Positions 1 through 6,631 of a DNA stretch of 32,783 nucleotides are shown piece by piece. The notes under the pieces are model-generated. The model had not been told where the DNA came from. It was given only the letters and a program-made list of their open reading frames with translations, and ran no database searches. The translations under genes and the position numbers were made by a program. Each line of letters opens with the position of its first letter. Within the stretch, counting starts at the first letter, position 1. Origin of the DNA: SIG603 sp963621245 (GTDB lineage Bacteria > Bacillota > Clostridia > Oscillospirales > Acutalibacteraceae); contig CAVFCW010000018.1 of NCBI GenBank assembly GCA_963621245.1, positions 1 to 32,783 on the forward strand. The letters run 5' to 3'.

Positions 1-37
1 CGTAAGCGACCGTAGTTAACCGAAGAAGCCGACTGAA
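1..37 (-). repeat. Truncated reverse copy of the palindromic repeat seen at 403-467 and 539-595
   Basis: The first bases contain GCGACCGTA, the reverse complement of the conserved core TACGGTCGC of the two repeats downstream. The flanking bases (ACCGAAGAAGCCGACT) resemble the reverse complement of the arm of the copy at 403-467 (ACCGATGAAGCAGACT). The rest of the element would lie upstream of the window. The call rests on a short match and is tentative. Confidence 0.4.
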
Positions 38-97
38 ACACACAGAGAAAGATAAAGAAAGCAAAATGAAATAAAAAAGCAAAACAAATAAAAGCAA

Positions 98-136
98 GTC
101 AATGAAAATACGGCGAAGCCGGGCATTTTCATTGAC
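98..136. repeat. Perfect 12-bp inverted repeat with an inner hairpin
   Basis: GTCAATGAAAAT at 98-109 pairs perfectly with ATTTTCATTGAC at 125-136. Inside it, CGGC (111-114) pairs with GCCG (118-121) around a GAA loop. There is no T-run on either side, so it is not a standard intrinsic terminator. It could be a REP-like extragenic palindrome or a structure in the 3' region of a gene upstream of the window. Confidence 0.6.
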
Positions 137-402
137 GGATTGCACGCACAAAGAAAGATACAGAACAGCAAATTAAATAATCCGCCATACAAAGACTATG
201 ATTTACACAAAAGTAATTAAAGAAAACTAAGGCAGTTTAAACTTCATTATTAATTATTAATTATACATTATTAATTAATGTTGACGGCTTATTCACACTA
301 AGAATAAAAAGAACGTTAAAGATAAAAATTTCCGATTTTTAGATTATGGCGAGTATATTTAACTTGATATTATGTTGCGTTTCTCGGTGTGAGCAAGTCT
401 GC

Positions 403-467
403 TTCATCGGTAGGTTACGGTCGCTGCGCTCCCTAAAAGCACTTCGTGCTTTTGACCAACCGATGAA
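403..467 (+). repeat. REP-like palindromic element, copy A
   Basis: The outer arms TTCATCGGT (403-411) and ACCGATGAA (459-467) pair, and GG after the left arm can extend the stem. An inner hairpin, AAAAGCAC / GTGCTTTT (435-442 and 446-453), has a TTC loop. Between arm and inner hairpin lies the core TTACGGTCGCTGCGCTCCCT, which is nearly identical in copy B. The outer arms differ between copies but stay paired, as expected of a structured element. Confidence 0.65.
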
Positions 468-538
468 ACCTACATTTTTTTTGCCGGATTAGTTGGTTTC
501 TTTTCTTTATTTTTCTTAGCGTGATTAACTCGGCTTGC

Positions 539-595
539 GCAGTAGGCTACGGTCGCTGCGCTCCCTAAAAGTACTCCGTACTTTTGGCCTACTGC
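539..595 (+). repeat. REP-like palindromic element, copy B
   Basis: The outer arms GCAGTAGGC (539-547) and GCCTACTGC (587-595) pair perfectly. The inner hairpin AAAAGTAC / GTACTTTT (567-574 and 578-585) has a TCC loop. The core matches copy A, while the inner stem changes GCAC/GTGC to GTAC/GTAC with pairing kept. Both copies point the same way and lie about 136 bases apart. Confidence 0.65.
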
Positions 596-768
596 TTAAG
601 CCTACCTCTTTTTTATTCGGCACTTCGTGCCTCTTTTATTACTCATAACTTATCATTATTATTTATTAATTATTTATTGTTCGTGGGCTCTGCCCACACC
701 CGTTTGCTTTTTGTAAAAAGCAAAGGCAAAAACTTTTAAAATTAAAATTTGTGCGTTTAAAAAGTTAT

Positions 769-797
769 TTGCCAATTTGAGCAAAATCGTGTATACT
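769..797 (+). promoter_or_regulatory. Candidate sigma-A promoter of the acetyltransferase
   Basis: TTGCCA (769-774) and TATACT (792-797) are separated by 17 bases. The same hexamer pair with the same spacing is found before prmA (9247-9275). A second, weaker candidate, TTAGAC-18-TAAAAT, lies at 828-857 and could also serve the gene at 924. Confidence 0.6.
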
Positions 798-923
798 TGT
801 ATAGCACGAATATGTTTTCGAAAAATGTTAGACAATTAATATCCGCTGTGTTAAAATATATTGGGACACACTAAATACAGAGTGTTTGCCCTCATGAAAA
901 CTTGAGAAAGGGAAGAACGCACT

Positions 924-1427
924 ATGATTTTTGAGAAAATCGAGACAGGTGAAAAAGAAAAAATCAAGAGAGCCTCAAAAATAGCCACAGAAATAGTCCG
1001 TGACTATTTTGAACCTATATACGGAAAAGAACAGAACGACTACATGATAAAAAAATCATGGTCGCCTTCTGCCGTTACCAATAAAATAGAGAACGGCCAA
1101 AACTTCTACTTCGTCCGCCCCGATAAGGGCAGAGGCAAGTATCTCGGCATCATGGCTTTTTCAAAGAAGAGCGACGAGGAAATGAACCTCGATGCCTTCA
1201 GCCTCTATTCGCACGAGAGAAGTCACGGCTACGGCAAGGAAATGTTCGAGTTTCTGAAAAAAGCCACCTTCGATGCGGGTCTTCGCGAGATTACCGCAAG
1301 CGTCGGCAAGGATAACCCTTCGCTTAATATTTTTAAGCACCTCGGCTTTTCCGTGGCGGGCGAATCCAAAACCGACATCGGCTCCGGCTATGTTTTGGAT
1401 AACTGCGACTTAATATATATTCTGTAA
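924..1427 (+). CDS. GNAT family N-acetyltransferase
   Basis: This 167-residue protein is predicted to transfer an acetyl group from acetyl-CoA to an unknown amine substrate. The GNAT signature is visible in the segment ERSHGYGKEMFEFL (about residues 96-109), where R-x-x-G-x-G forms the pyrophosphate-binding loop. It is followed by a helix and by the typical end segment NPSLNIFKHLGFSVAGE, where GNATs carry a conserved Asn and the LGF turn. The length is normal for a single-domain GNAT. The start is supported by GAAAGGGAA just upstream. An intrinsic terminator follows the stop. The substrate cannot be read from sequence, and the neighbours (a glycosidase and purine genes) do not point to one. 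Confidence 0.85.
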   Translation: MIFEKIETGEKEKIKRASKIATEIVRDYFEPIYGKEQNDYMIKKSWSPSAVTNKIENGQNFYFVRPDKGRGKYLGIMAFSKKSDEEMNLDAFSLYSHERSHGYGKEMFEFLKKATFDAGLREITASVGKDNPSLNIFKHLGFSVAGESKTDIGSGYVLDNCDLIYIL

Positions 1428-1465
1428 CAAAATCTGCGGCTTAAAGCATTGCTTTTACTTTTGTG

Positions 1466-1497
1466 AAGCGATTGCGCTTTACAGTCGCTTTTTATTT
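1466..1497 (+). terminator. Intrinsic terminator after the acetyltransferase
   Basis: AAGCGATTG (1466-1474) pairs with CAGTCGCTT (1482-1490) over 9 bp with one G-T pair, followed by a T-rich tail. It lies 38 bases after the stop codon and only 35 bases before the next start, so it either separates the two genes or lets part of the transcription through. Confidence 0.7.
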
Positions 1498-1531
1498 GCT
1501 TTTGCAAAAATAAACACTCAAGGAGAACACT

Positions 1532-3133
1532 ATGGCTTGGTACGATAACGCCGTGTTTTATCACATCTATCCCCTCGGACTTCTTGGCGCCGAGAAACAA
1601 AACCCTTACGGTGAAGTAAATCACCGCCTTAAAAATCTTGAGCCTTGGCTTAGTCACATCGCTTCAATCGGCTGCAACGCGCTTTACATCGGCCCGCTTT
1701 TCGAGTCGGTCGGCCACGGCTACGAGACAACCGATTACAGAAAACTCGACTCGAGACTCGGCGATAACGACGACCTCAAAAATCTCGTCAAAAGCTGTCA
1801 CGACAAGGGCATAAAAGTCATCTTGGACGGCGTTTTCAATCATACGGGCAGAGATTTCTTCGCTTTTAAAGATATTAAAGAGAACCGTGAAAATTCTCGC
1901 TTTAAGGATTGGTATTCCGGCGTCAATTTCTACGGCAACAACGAGTATAACGACGGTTTTTCTTACGATAACTGGGGCGGCTACAATCTTCTTTGCAAAT
2001 TAAATCTCAAAAATCCCGAGGTGCGGGACTATCTTCTCGATACCGTTAAATTCTGGGTGAGTGAATTCGACATTGACGGCTTGCGACTCGACGCCGCCGA
2101 CGTTCTCGATTTCGATTTTATGCGCTCGCTTCGCTCTCTGGCAGACACGGTTAAGCCCGAATTTTGGCTTATGGGCGAGGTTATTCACGGCGACTATTCA
2201 CGCTGGGTGAACGAGGGCACGCTTCACTCCGTCACGAACTATCAGCTTCACAAGGCATTCTTCTCTGCCCACAACGACCACAACTATTTTGAGATTGCCC
2301 ACACCGTTAAAAGACTTTGCGGCACCGTCGGCGACAAATTCAAGCTCTATAATTTTGTCGATAACCACGATGTCGAGAGAATTATGAGCAAATTAAACAA
2401 CAAGGCGGATTTTCTCCCCGTGCACGTTCTGCTCTACACGCTGCCCGGTATCCCCTCGATTTACTACGGCTCGGAGTTCGGCATCGAGGGCAAGAAAGAA
2501 CGCTATTCCGACGATTCTCTGCGGCCAAAGTTAAATTTAAGCGACTTTGAAGGCAACGAAAACGCCGAACTTATAAAGGCGATTTCTGCCGCAAGAAAAG
2601 CGTTCCCGCAGCTTTCTTACGGCAATTATAACGAGAGAGTTCTCACAACCGAGACTTATGCATTCACGAGGGAATTTGGCGGCTCATCCGTAATTTCAGC
2701 CGTGAACAACTCCGACAGCACGAAAGACATAAACGTGAGCGGCGTGGAAAACGGAGAGTACACCTGCGTTTTGAGCGGCGAGAAAATTAACGCTTCAAAC
2801 GGCTCTCTTTCCTTTACTCTCAAGCCTCATTCGGGAGAAATTTTCGTGCCCGCAAAAACTGATTTTGAGAGAATAAATCTCGATATTAAAAAGCTTGAGG
2901 AGAAAACCCGTGCCGAGGAGAAAAAGGCAAAAGAGGAGAAAGCGAAGTTTGACGAAAATCTCCCCGACGTCGGCTCAAGATGCGATTACGAGAACATGAG
3001 CCTTGACGAGCTTCACGCGGTTATTCTCGCCAAAATGGCTAAGAACGGCCCCGTAACGGACTACATGAGAAAGACCGTTTTTGATAATAATCACATTCCG
3101 TCACTCATCGGCTGGGCTAAGAGTTTCAGATAA
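1532..3133 (+). CDS. GH13 alpha-amylase family glycosidase with an unusual C-terminal tail
   Basis: This 533-residue enzyme belongs to glycoside hydrolase family 13 and acts on alpha-glucans or oligosaccharides. The conserved regions are visible: DGVFNH (about 99-104), GLRLDAAD with the predicted nucleophile Asp187, GEVIHG with the acid/base Glu216, and FVDNHD with Asp280. There is no signal peptide, so it should act in the cytoplasm, like cyclomaltodextrinase or neopullulanase-like enzymes. After a beta-sandwich end near residue 450, a highly charged Lys/Glu segment (about 455-480) looks like a coiled coil. A small basic region of about 50 residues follows, ending in HIPSLIGWAKSFR. I do not know this tail from other GH13 enzymes. 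The start has AAGGAGAA in front. Exact specificity is uncertain. Confidence 0.9.
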   Translation: MAWYDNAVFYHIYPLGLLGAEKQNPYGEVNHRLKNLEPWLSHIASIGCNALYIGPLFESVGHGYETTDYRKLDSRLGDNDDLKNLVKSCHDKGIKVILDGVFNHTGRDFFAFKDIKENRENSRFKDWYSGVNFYGNNEYNDGFSYDNWGGYNLLCKLNLKNPEVRDYLLDTVKFWVSEFDIDGLRLDAADVLDFDFMRSLRSLADTVKPEFWLMGEVIHGDYSRWVNEGTLHSVTNYQLHKAFFSAHNDHNYFEIAHTVKRLCGTVGDKFKLYNFVDNHDVERIMSKLNNKADFLPVHVLLYTLPGIPSIYYGSEFGIEGKKERYSDDSLRPKLNLSDFEGNENAELIKAISAARKAFPQLSYGNYNERVLTTETYAFTREFGGSSVISAVNNSDSTKDINVSGVENGEYTCVLSGEKINASNGSLSFTLKPHSGEIFVPAKTDFERINLDIKKLEEKTRAEEKKAKEEKAKFDENLPDVGSRCDYENMSLDELHAVILAKMAKNGPVTDYMRKTVFDNNHIPSLIGWAKSFR

Positions 3134-3278
3134 AAGCGTTACTCCGAAACATTTTCACGGTGTTTGCCGAATAAATTTCATAATTTAGTTGCGTCTTTCA
3201 TATTATAACTAATTTTTTTCGCAAAACACGGCAATCAGTCGGCAATGTGCCAAAATGGCGCTCAAAGTCTCAAAACAC

Positions 3279-3308
3279 TTGAAAAGAAAGCTTTTTATTT
3301 GATATAAT
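3279..3308 (+). promoter_or_regulatory. Sigma-A promoter of the purine operon leader
   Basis: TTGAAA (3279-3284) and TATAAT (3303-3308) are 18 bases apart, a near-consensus sigma-A promoter. Transcription would start near 3315, giving a leader of about 370 bases before purE. The bases after the -10 box (CAGTGTGCGGA) resemble those after the greA promoter at 24488-24505. Confidence 0.75.
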
Positions 3309-3348
3309 CAGTGTGCGGATAAAACCACTCGCTAAAGCGACTGCTTTT
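3306..3348 (+). repeat. Direct repeat in the pur leader, copy 1
   Basis: A 43-base unit starting AATCAGTGTGCGGATAAAAC recurs at 3471-3513 with about two differences, 165 bases downstream. In copy 1 it overlaps the end of the -10 box. GGATAAAA (3317-3324) pairs with TTTTATCC (3345-3352), and TCGC/GCGA forms an inner hairpin, so the repeat folds as a hairpin in the leader RNA. Confidence 0.75.
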
Positions 3349-3417
3349 ATCCCGTGGTTCGTTGGGTCTTATATCCCCAACGAATCACAAGGAGCAAAGC
3401 TCCTTTGCACAGCTTGC

Positions 3418-3468
3418 AATCTTTCGCAAACTCAGCTTTTTGCAAGCAAAGCAGAGTTTGCTCGGATT
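3418..3468 (+). ncRNA. Structured leader element shared with the greA-lysS leader, copy 1
   Basis: The predicted structure is AATCT/GGATT (3418-3422 with 3464-3468), an internal loop TTC/TC, GCAAACTC/GAGTTTGC (3426-3433 with 3454-3461), an A-A mismatch, and GCTT/AAGC (3435-3438 with 3449-3452) closing a 10-base loop. The second copy at 24547-24596 keeps the same fold with compensatory changes (A-T to C-G in the long stem, T-G to G-C at the base). The function is unknown. It could be part of a cis-regulatory RNA or a dispersed structured repeat. Confidence 0.6.
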
Positions 3469-3470
3469 TA

Positions 3471-3513
3471 AATCAGTGTGCGGATAAAACCACTCGCTAA
3501 AGCGACCGCTTTG
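3471..3513 (+). repeat. Direct repeat in the pur leader, copy 2
   Basis: This copy matches 3306-3348 at about 41 of 43 positions. Its 5' flank GATTTAAATCAG replaces the GATATAATCAG of copy 1, so the -10 box is not preserved. The 3' partner of the outer stem is changed, but GTTTATC at about 3521-3527 could replace it. Confidence 0.75.
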
Positions 3514-3559
3514 CTTGTGCAGTTTATCTTTAGGCAAAAATCTTTCGGAGGTAATGCAA

Positions 3560-3625
3560 ATGAAATTTACTCACTTAAATTTTATTCTTATTTCCGAGGG
3601 GATAGTTGCGTTTATTTTTAATTGA
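3560..3625 (+). CDS. 21-residue leader mini-ORF upstream of purE
   Basis: ATG at 3560 begins 21 codons ending in TGA at 3623. An excellent ribosome site, CGGAGG (3546-3551), lies 8 bases upstream. The product starts MKFTHLNFILISEG and ends IVAFIFN; it is hydrophobic and matches no family I know. Its stop codon lies only 7 bases before the stem of the terminator at 3633, the spacing expected of a translated leader that influences terminator folding. No run of one amino acid is present, so classic amino-acid attenuation is unlikely. It could also be a small membrane peptide, or not be expressed. Confidence 0.5.
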   Translation: MKFTHLNFILISEGIVAFIFN

Positions 3626-3632
3626 ATTTTTG

Positions 3633-3665
3633 GCGGAGCTGTATATTTTCAGTTCCGCTTTTTTA
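3633..3665 (+). terminator. Intrinsic terminator in the pur leader (possible attenuator)
   Basis: GCGGAGCTG (3633-3641) pairs with CAGTTCCGC (3650-3658) over 9 bp with one G-T pair, followed by a seven-T run. It stands between the only good promoter and purE (start at 3686), so full-length operon RNA must read through it. That makes it a candidate attenuator. I found no strong alternative (antiterminator) pairing. Confidence 0.75.
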
Positions 3666-3685
3666 TTAGGAAAGGATGATTTGTT

Positions 3686-4186
3686 ATGTCTAAAAAAGTA
3701 GCTGTAATTATGGGCAGTGACAGCGATTTTCCCGTTGTTTCAAAGGCTGTCGCAAAGCTTAAAAGTTTCGGTATCGAGACCGAGGTTCACGTTATGAGCG
3801 CACACAGAACTCCCGCTCTTGCAGCAGAGTTCGCAAAGAACGCAAAGAAGAACGGTTTCGGCGTTATCATTGCGGCGGCTGGAATGGCTGCTCATCTTGC
3901 CGGAGTTATCGCCGCAGAGACAACTTTACCCGTCATCGGCATTCCGTGCAAGGGAGCCGTGCTTGACGGTCTTGACGCTCTTCTCGCTACCGTTCAGATG
4001 CCCTCGGGAATTCCCGTTGCAACAGTTGCCGTAAACGGCGCAGAGAATGCGGCTATTTTGGCGGCTCAGATGTTGGCTCTTTCCGATGAGAATATTGCTT
4101 CTCAGCTTGAAGAGGCAAAGAAAACCATGGTAGAGGGTGTTCTCAAAAAGGACGCCGCTATGCAGGAAAAGGTAAAAGAACTCTGA
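3686..4186 (+). CDS. purE: N5-carboxyaminoimidazole ribonucleotide mutase (class I PurE)
   Basis: PurE converts N5-CAIR to CAIR in de novo purine synthesis. The protein has 166 residues, the usual size for class I. The phosphate-binding GSDSDFPV motif is at residues 10-17 and the catalytic SAHRTP motif, with His40, at 38-43. The glycine-rich segments AAAGMAAHLAG and GIPCKG are also present. A class I enzyme needs PurK to make N5-CAIR, and no purK lies in this window. The start is preceded by AGGAAAGG. The gene is first in a co-directional run with purM, purN, purO and the AICAR transformylase gene, and its expression is probably controlled by the leader at 3315-3685. Confidence 0.95.
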   Translation: MSKKVAVIMGSDSDFPVVSKAVAKLKSFGIETEVHVMSAHRTPALAAEFAKNAKKNGFGVIIAAAGMAAHLAGVIAAETTLPVIGIPCKGAVLDGLDALLATVQMPSGIPVATVAVNGAENAAILAAQMLALSDENIASQLEEAKKTMVEGVLKKDAAMQEKVKEL

Positions 4187-4228
4187 TAACAAACATAAAC
4201 CGAAAAACTTGAAAGGAAGAAATATAAA

Positions 4229-5266
4229 ATGAGTAAAAGCTTCAGTGATTCATACAAGGCGGCAGGAGTTGACGTAACAGCCGGCTACAAGTCTGTCGAG
4301 CTCATGAAAGAGCACGTTAAGAGAACAAACATCCCCGGAGTAGTTTCGGGCATTGGCGGATTCGGAGGACTTTTCAAGCCCGAATTTTCCGGCATGGAAG
4401 AGCCGATTCTCGTTTCCGGCACAGACGGATGCGGCACAAAGGTCAAAATAGCACAGCTTATAGATAAGCACGACACCATCGGTATCGACGCGGTTGCAAT
4501 GTGCGTAAACGACGTTATCTGCTGCGGAGCAAAGCCGCTTTTCTTCCTTGATTACATCGCTTGCGGAAAGAACTATCCCGAGAAGATCGCCGATATAGTC
4601 GGCGGCGTTGCAGAGGGATGCGTTCAGGCCGGATGCGCACTCATCGGCGGCGAGACAGCCGAGCACCCGGGACTTATGCCTGTTGACGACTACGATGTTG
4701 CCGGCTTCAATGTCGGTATCGTCGACAAGAAAGATATAATCGACGGCTCAAAAATGGCTGAGGGCGATGTTATCATCGGTATCGCTTCTTCCGGCGTTCA
4801 CTCAAACGGCTTCTCACTCGTAAGAAAAGTATTCGACGTAACAGAGGAGAACCTCAAGGTTTATTACGACGAGCTCGGCTCAACCCTGGGCGAGGCACTT
4901 CTCACACCCACAAAGATTTATGTTAAGTCCGTTCTCGGCGCAATCGCTGCGGCAGACGTTAAGGCTGTTTCTCACATCACAGGCGGCGGATTCTACGAGA
5001 ACGTTCCGAGAATGATGACAGACGGCTTCACAGCCAAAATCAACAAGGCTGCCGTTCCCGTTCTTCCTATATTCAATCTTCTCCAGAAGGTCGGCAACAT
5101 TCCCGAGAGAGATATGTTCAACACATTCAACATGGGCGTCGGCATTGTAATGGCTGTTTCTCCCGAGACTGCCGATAAGGCTATCAAGGCTATTGAGGAC
5201 GCAGGAGAAAAGGCAGTCGTTCTCGGCGAGGTCGTCAAGGGTGACGAGGGGGTAATCCTTTGCTAA
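4229..5266 (+). CDS. purM: Phosphoribosylformylglycinamidine cyclo-ligase (AIR synthetase)
   Basis: PurM uses ATP to close the imidazole ring, turning FGAM into AIR. The 345-residue length fits the family. Visible motifs include DGCGTKVKIA (about residues 65-74), CCGAKPLFFLDYIACGK (about 96-112) and GGETAEHPG (about 140-148), which form the active site of this PurM/ThiL/SelD-type fold. HITGGGFYENVPR is the typical C-terminal motif. The start has GAAAGGAAG in front, 42 bases after purE. The 3' end overlaps the start of purN by 7 bases, which suggests translational coupling. Confidence 0.96.
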   Translation: MSKSFSDSYKAAGVDVTAGYKSVELMKEHVKRTNIPGVVSGIGGFGGLFKPEFSGMEEPILVSGTDGCGTKVKIAQLIDKHDTIGIDAVAMCVNDVICCGAKPLFFLDYIACGKNYPEKIADIVGGVAEGCVQAGCALIGGETAEHPGLMPVDDYDVAGFNVGIVDKKDIIDGSKMAEGDVIIGIASSGVHSNGFSLVRKVFDVTEENLKVYYDELGSTLGEALLTPTKIYVKSVLGAIAAADVKAVSHITGGGFYENVPRMMTDGFTAKINKAAVPVLPIFNLLQKVGNIPERDMFNTFNMGVGIVMAVSPETADKAIKAIEDAGEKAVVLGEVVKGDEGVILC

Positions 5267-5886
5267 ACATTGCTGTTTTGGTTTCGGGCGGCGGAACCAA
5301 TCTTCAGGCTCTCATTGACGCCGAAAAGCGCGGCGAAATCGAGAACGGCAAAATCACGCTCGTTATCGCAAGCCGCTCGGACGCTTACGCTCTCGAGAGA
5401 GCAAAGAACAACGATATTAAAACCGAGGTGCTTTTGAGAAAGGGCTTTGAATCGACCGACGCTTACAGCGACGCCCTTTTGAAGCTTTTGGAGGATAACA
5501 GCATCGATTTGGTTGTCCTTGCGGGCTTTATGACCATAATAAGCTCAAAGGTTCCCAAGGTTTACAAGAATAAGATAATCAATATTCACCCCGCACTCAT
5601 TCCCTCTTTCTGCGGAAAAGGCTTTTACGGTCTTCACGTGCATGAGGCGGCTCTTGAAAGAGGAGTTAAGTTAAGCGGCGCAACCGTTCATTTCGTGAAC
5701 GAGGTTTGCGACGGCGGCCCGATTATCATTCAGAAGGCAGTCGAGGTTAAGGACGACGATACTCCCGAGACGCTCCAGAAGAGAATTATGACCGAGGCGG
5801 AGTGGAAAATTCTCCCGAAGGCTGTTTCTCTTTTCTGTCAGGGCAAATTAAAGGTCGAGGGAAACAGAGTAATCGTCAGCGAATAA
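5260..5886 (+). CDS. purN: Phosphoribosylglycinamide formyltransferase 1, TTG start
   Basis: PurN transfers a formyl group from 10-formyl-tetrahydrofolate to GAR. The 208-residue protein has the N-terminal VLVSGGGTNLQAL motif and the catalytic residues Asn108 and His110 in NIHPALIPSF and Asp151 in CDGGP. Translation appears to start at TTG (5260), because the typical first residues LNIAVLVSG follow directly. The ribosome site GAGGGGG (5245-5251) lies inside the end of purM. The 7-base overlap with purM points to coupled translation. The purO ribosome site comes a few bases after the stop. Confidence 0.95.
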   Translation: MLNIAVLVSGGGTNLQALIDAEKRGEIENGKITLVIASRSDAYALERAKNNDIKTEVLLRKGFESTDAYSDALLKLLEDNSIDLVVLAGFMTIISSKVPKVYKNKIINIHPALIPSFCGKGFYGLHVHEAALERGVKLSGATVHFVNEVCDGGPIIIQKAVEVKDDDTPETLQKRIMTEAEWKILPKAVSLFCQGKLKVEGNRVIVSE

Positions 5887-5903
5887 ATTAAGTGAGGAAG
5901 CAA

Positions 5904-6617
5904 ATGGAAACAAAGTGCATAGCTAAAGAGCTCGAAAACAACTCATATCCCGGAAGAGGCATAATCATCGGCACATCAAAGTGCGCAAAGTATGCCGTTA
6001 TCGGATATTTCATCATGGGCAGAAGCGTTAACTCGAGAAACAGAGTTTTCGTAACCGAGGGCGAGGGAATAAGAACTGAGGCTTTCGATCCCTCAAAGCT
6101 TTCCGACCCGTCACTCGTCATTTATGCTCCCGTTAAGGTTCTCGGCGACACAACAGTCGTTACCAACGGCGACCAGACAGATACCGTCTACGATTACCTC
6201 AAAGAGGGCAAAACATTTGAAGATGCCCTTAGAACAAGATGCTACGAGCCGGACGAGCCGAACTTTACACCGAGAATTTCCGGTGTTGTAGTTCGTCATG
6301 ACGGCACATTCGATTATAAGCTTTCAATCCTCAAGTCAAGCGAGGGCAACGGAGATTACCACGAGAGACAGTTCTTCGAGTATCAGGCTCAGCCGGGAAT
6401 CGGCCACTTCATTCACACATACAAGTGTGACGGCAACCCGAGAATTCCGTCATTTGAGGGCGAGCCGGAGAGAATCAAGATGTTCGGCGATATCGACGAG
6501 TTCACGGATGCTCTTTGGAACAGCCTGAATGAAGACAACAAGGTTTCTCTTTTCACAAGATTTATCAATCTCGAAACAGGCGAGACGAAGACGAGAATCA
6601 TCAACAAAAATAAGTAA
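5904..6617 (+). CDS. purO: IMP cyclohydrolase, PurO type
   Basis: This protein of about 237 residues resembles the PurO family of IMP cyclohydrolases, first known from archaea, which close FAICAR to IMP without the PurH fold. Typical segments are NSYPGRGIIIG near the N terminus, YFIMGRSVNSRNRVF and TRCYEPDEPNFTPRISG. A GTG at 5892 would add four residues, but GAGGAAG (5894-5900) is well placed for the ATG at 5904, so I chose that start. The next gene encodes an AICAR transformylase that lacks the cyclohydrolase domain of bifunctional PurH, so together the two would supply the last two steps to IMP. Confidence 0.88.
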   Translation: METKCIAKELENNSYPGRGIIIGTSKCAKYAVIGYFIMGRSVNSRNRVFVTEGEGIRTEAFDPSKLSDPSLVIYAPVKVLGDTTVVTNGDQTDTVYDYLKEGKTFEDALRTRCYEPDEPNFTPRISGVVVRHDGTFDYKLSILKSSEGNGDYHERQFFEYQAQPGIGHFIHTYKCDGNPRIPSFEGEPERIKMFGDIDEFTDALWNSLNEDNKVSLFTRFINLETGETKTRIINKNK

Positions 6618-6631
6618 GCGAGGAAATTATA

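Larger units (their letters stand above)
1..768. other. Gene-free, AT-rich region with several palindromes
   Basis: I see no credible coding region here. The stretch holds AT-only tracts (about 240-285 and 640-680), the palindromes at 98-136, 403-467 and 539-595, a small hairpin at 683-697 (GTGGGC / GCCCAC), and a GGCACTTCGTGCC hairpin near 619-631. No tRNA, rRNA or CRISPR pattern was recognised. The density of palindromes suggests an intergenic repeat cluster. Confidence 0.6.
3315..3685 (+). promoter_or_regulatory. Long structured 5' leader of the purine operon
   Basis: The leader holds four hairpins nearly end to end. They are 3317-3352 (8-bp outer stem), 3354-3388 (13 bp with one G-T pair), 3389-3405 (AAGGAGC / GCTCCTT) and the shared element at 3418-3468. 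A second copy of the first repeat, a 21-codon mini-ORF and an intrinsic terminator follow before purE. This layout suggests control of purine synthesis by premature termination. I compared it by eye with the purine riboswitch core and did not find the conserved junction and loop bases, so the signal it senses is unknown. Confidence 0.6.

Noticed and set aside
403..603. CRISPR array
   Set aside because: Only two full copies exist, they are long palindromes with different arms, there is no regular spacer series, and no cas genes are present.
3315..3685. Purine (guanine/adenine) riboswitch before purE
   Set aside because: The location is typical, but I could not find the conserved three-way junction bases and loop sequences of that class. 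The hairpins follow one another in series.
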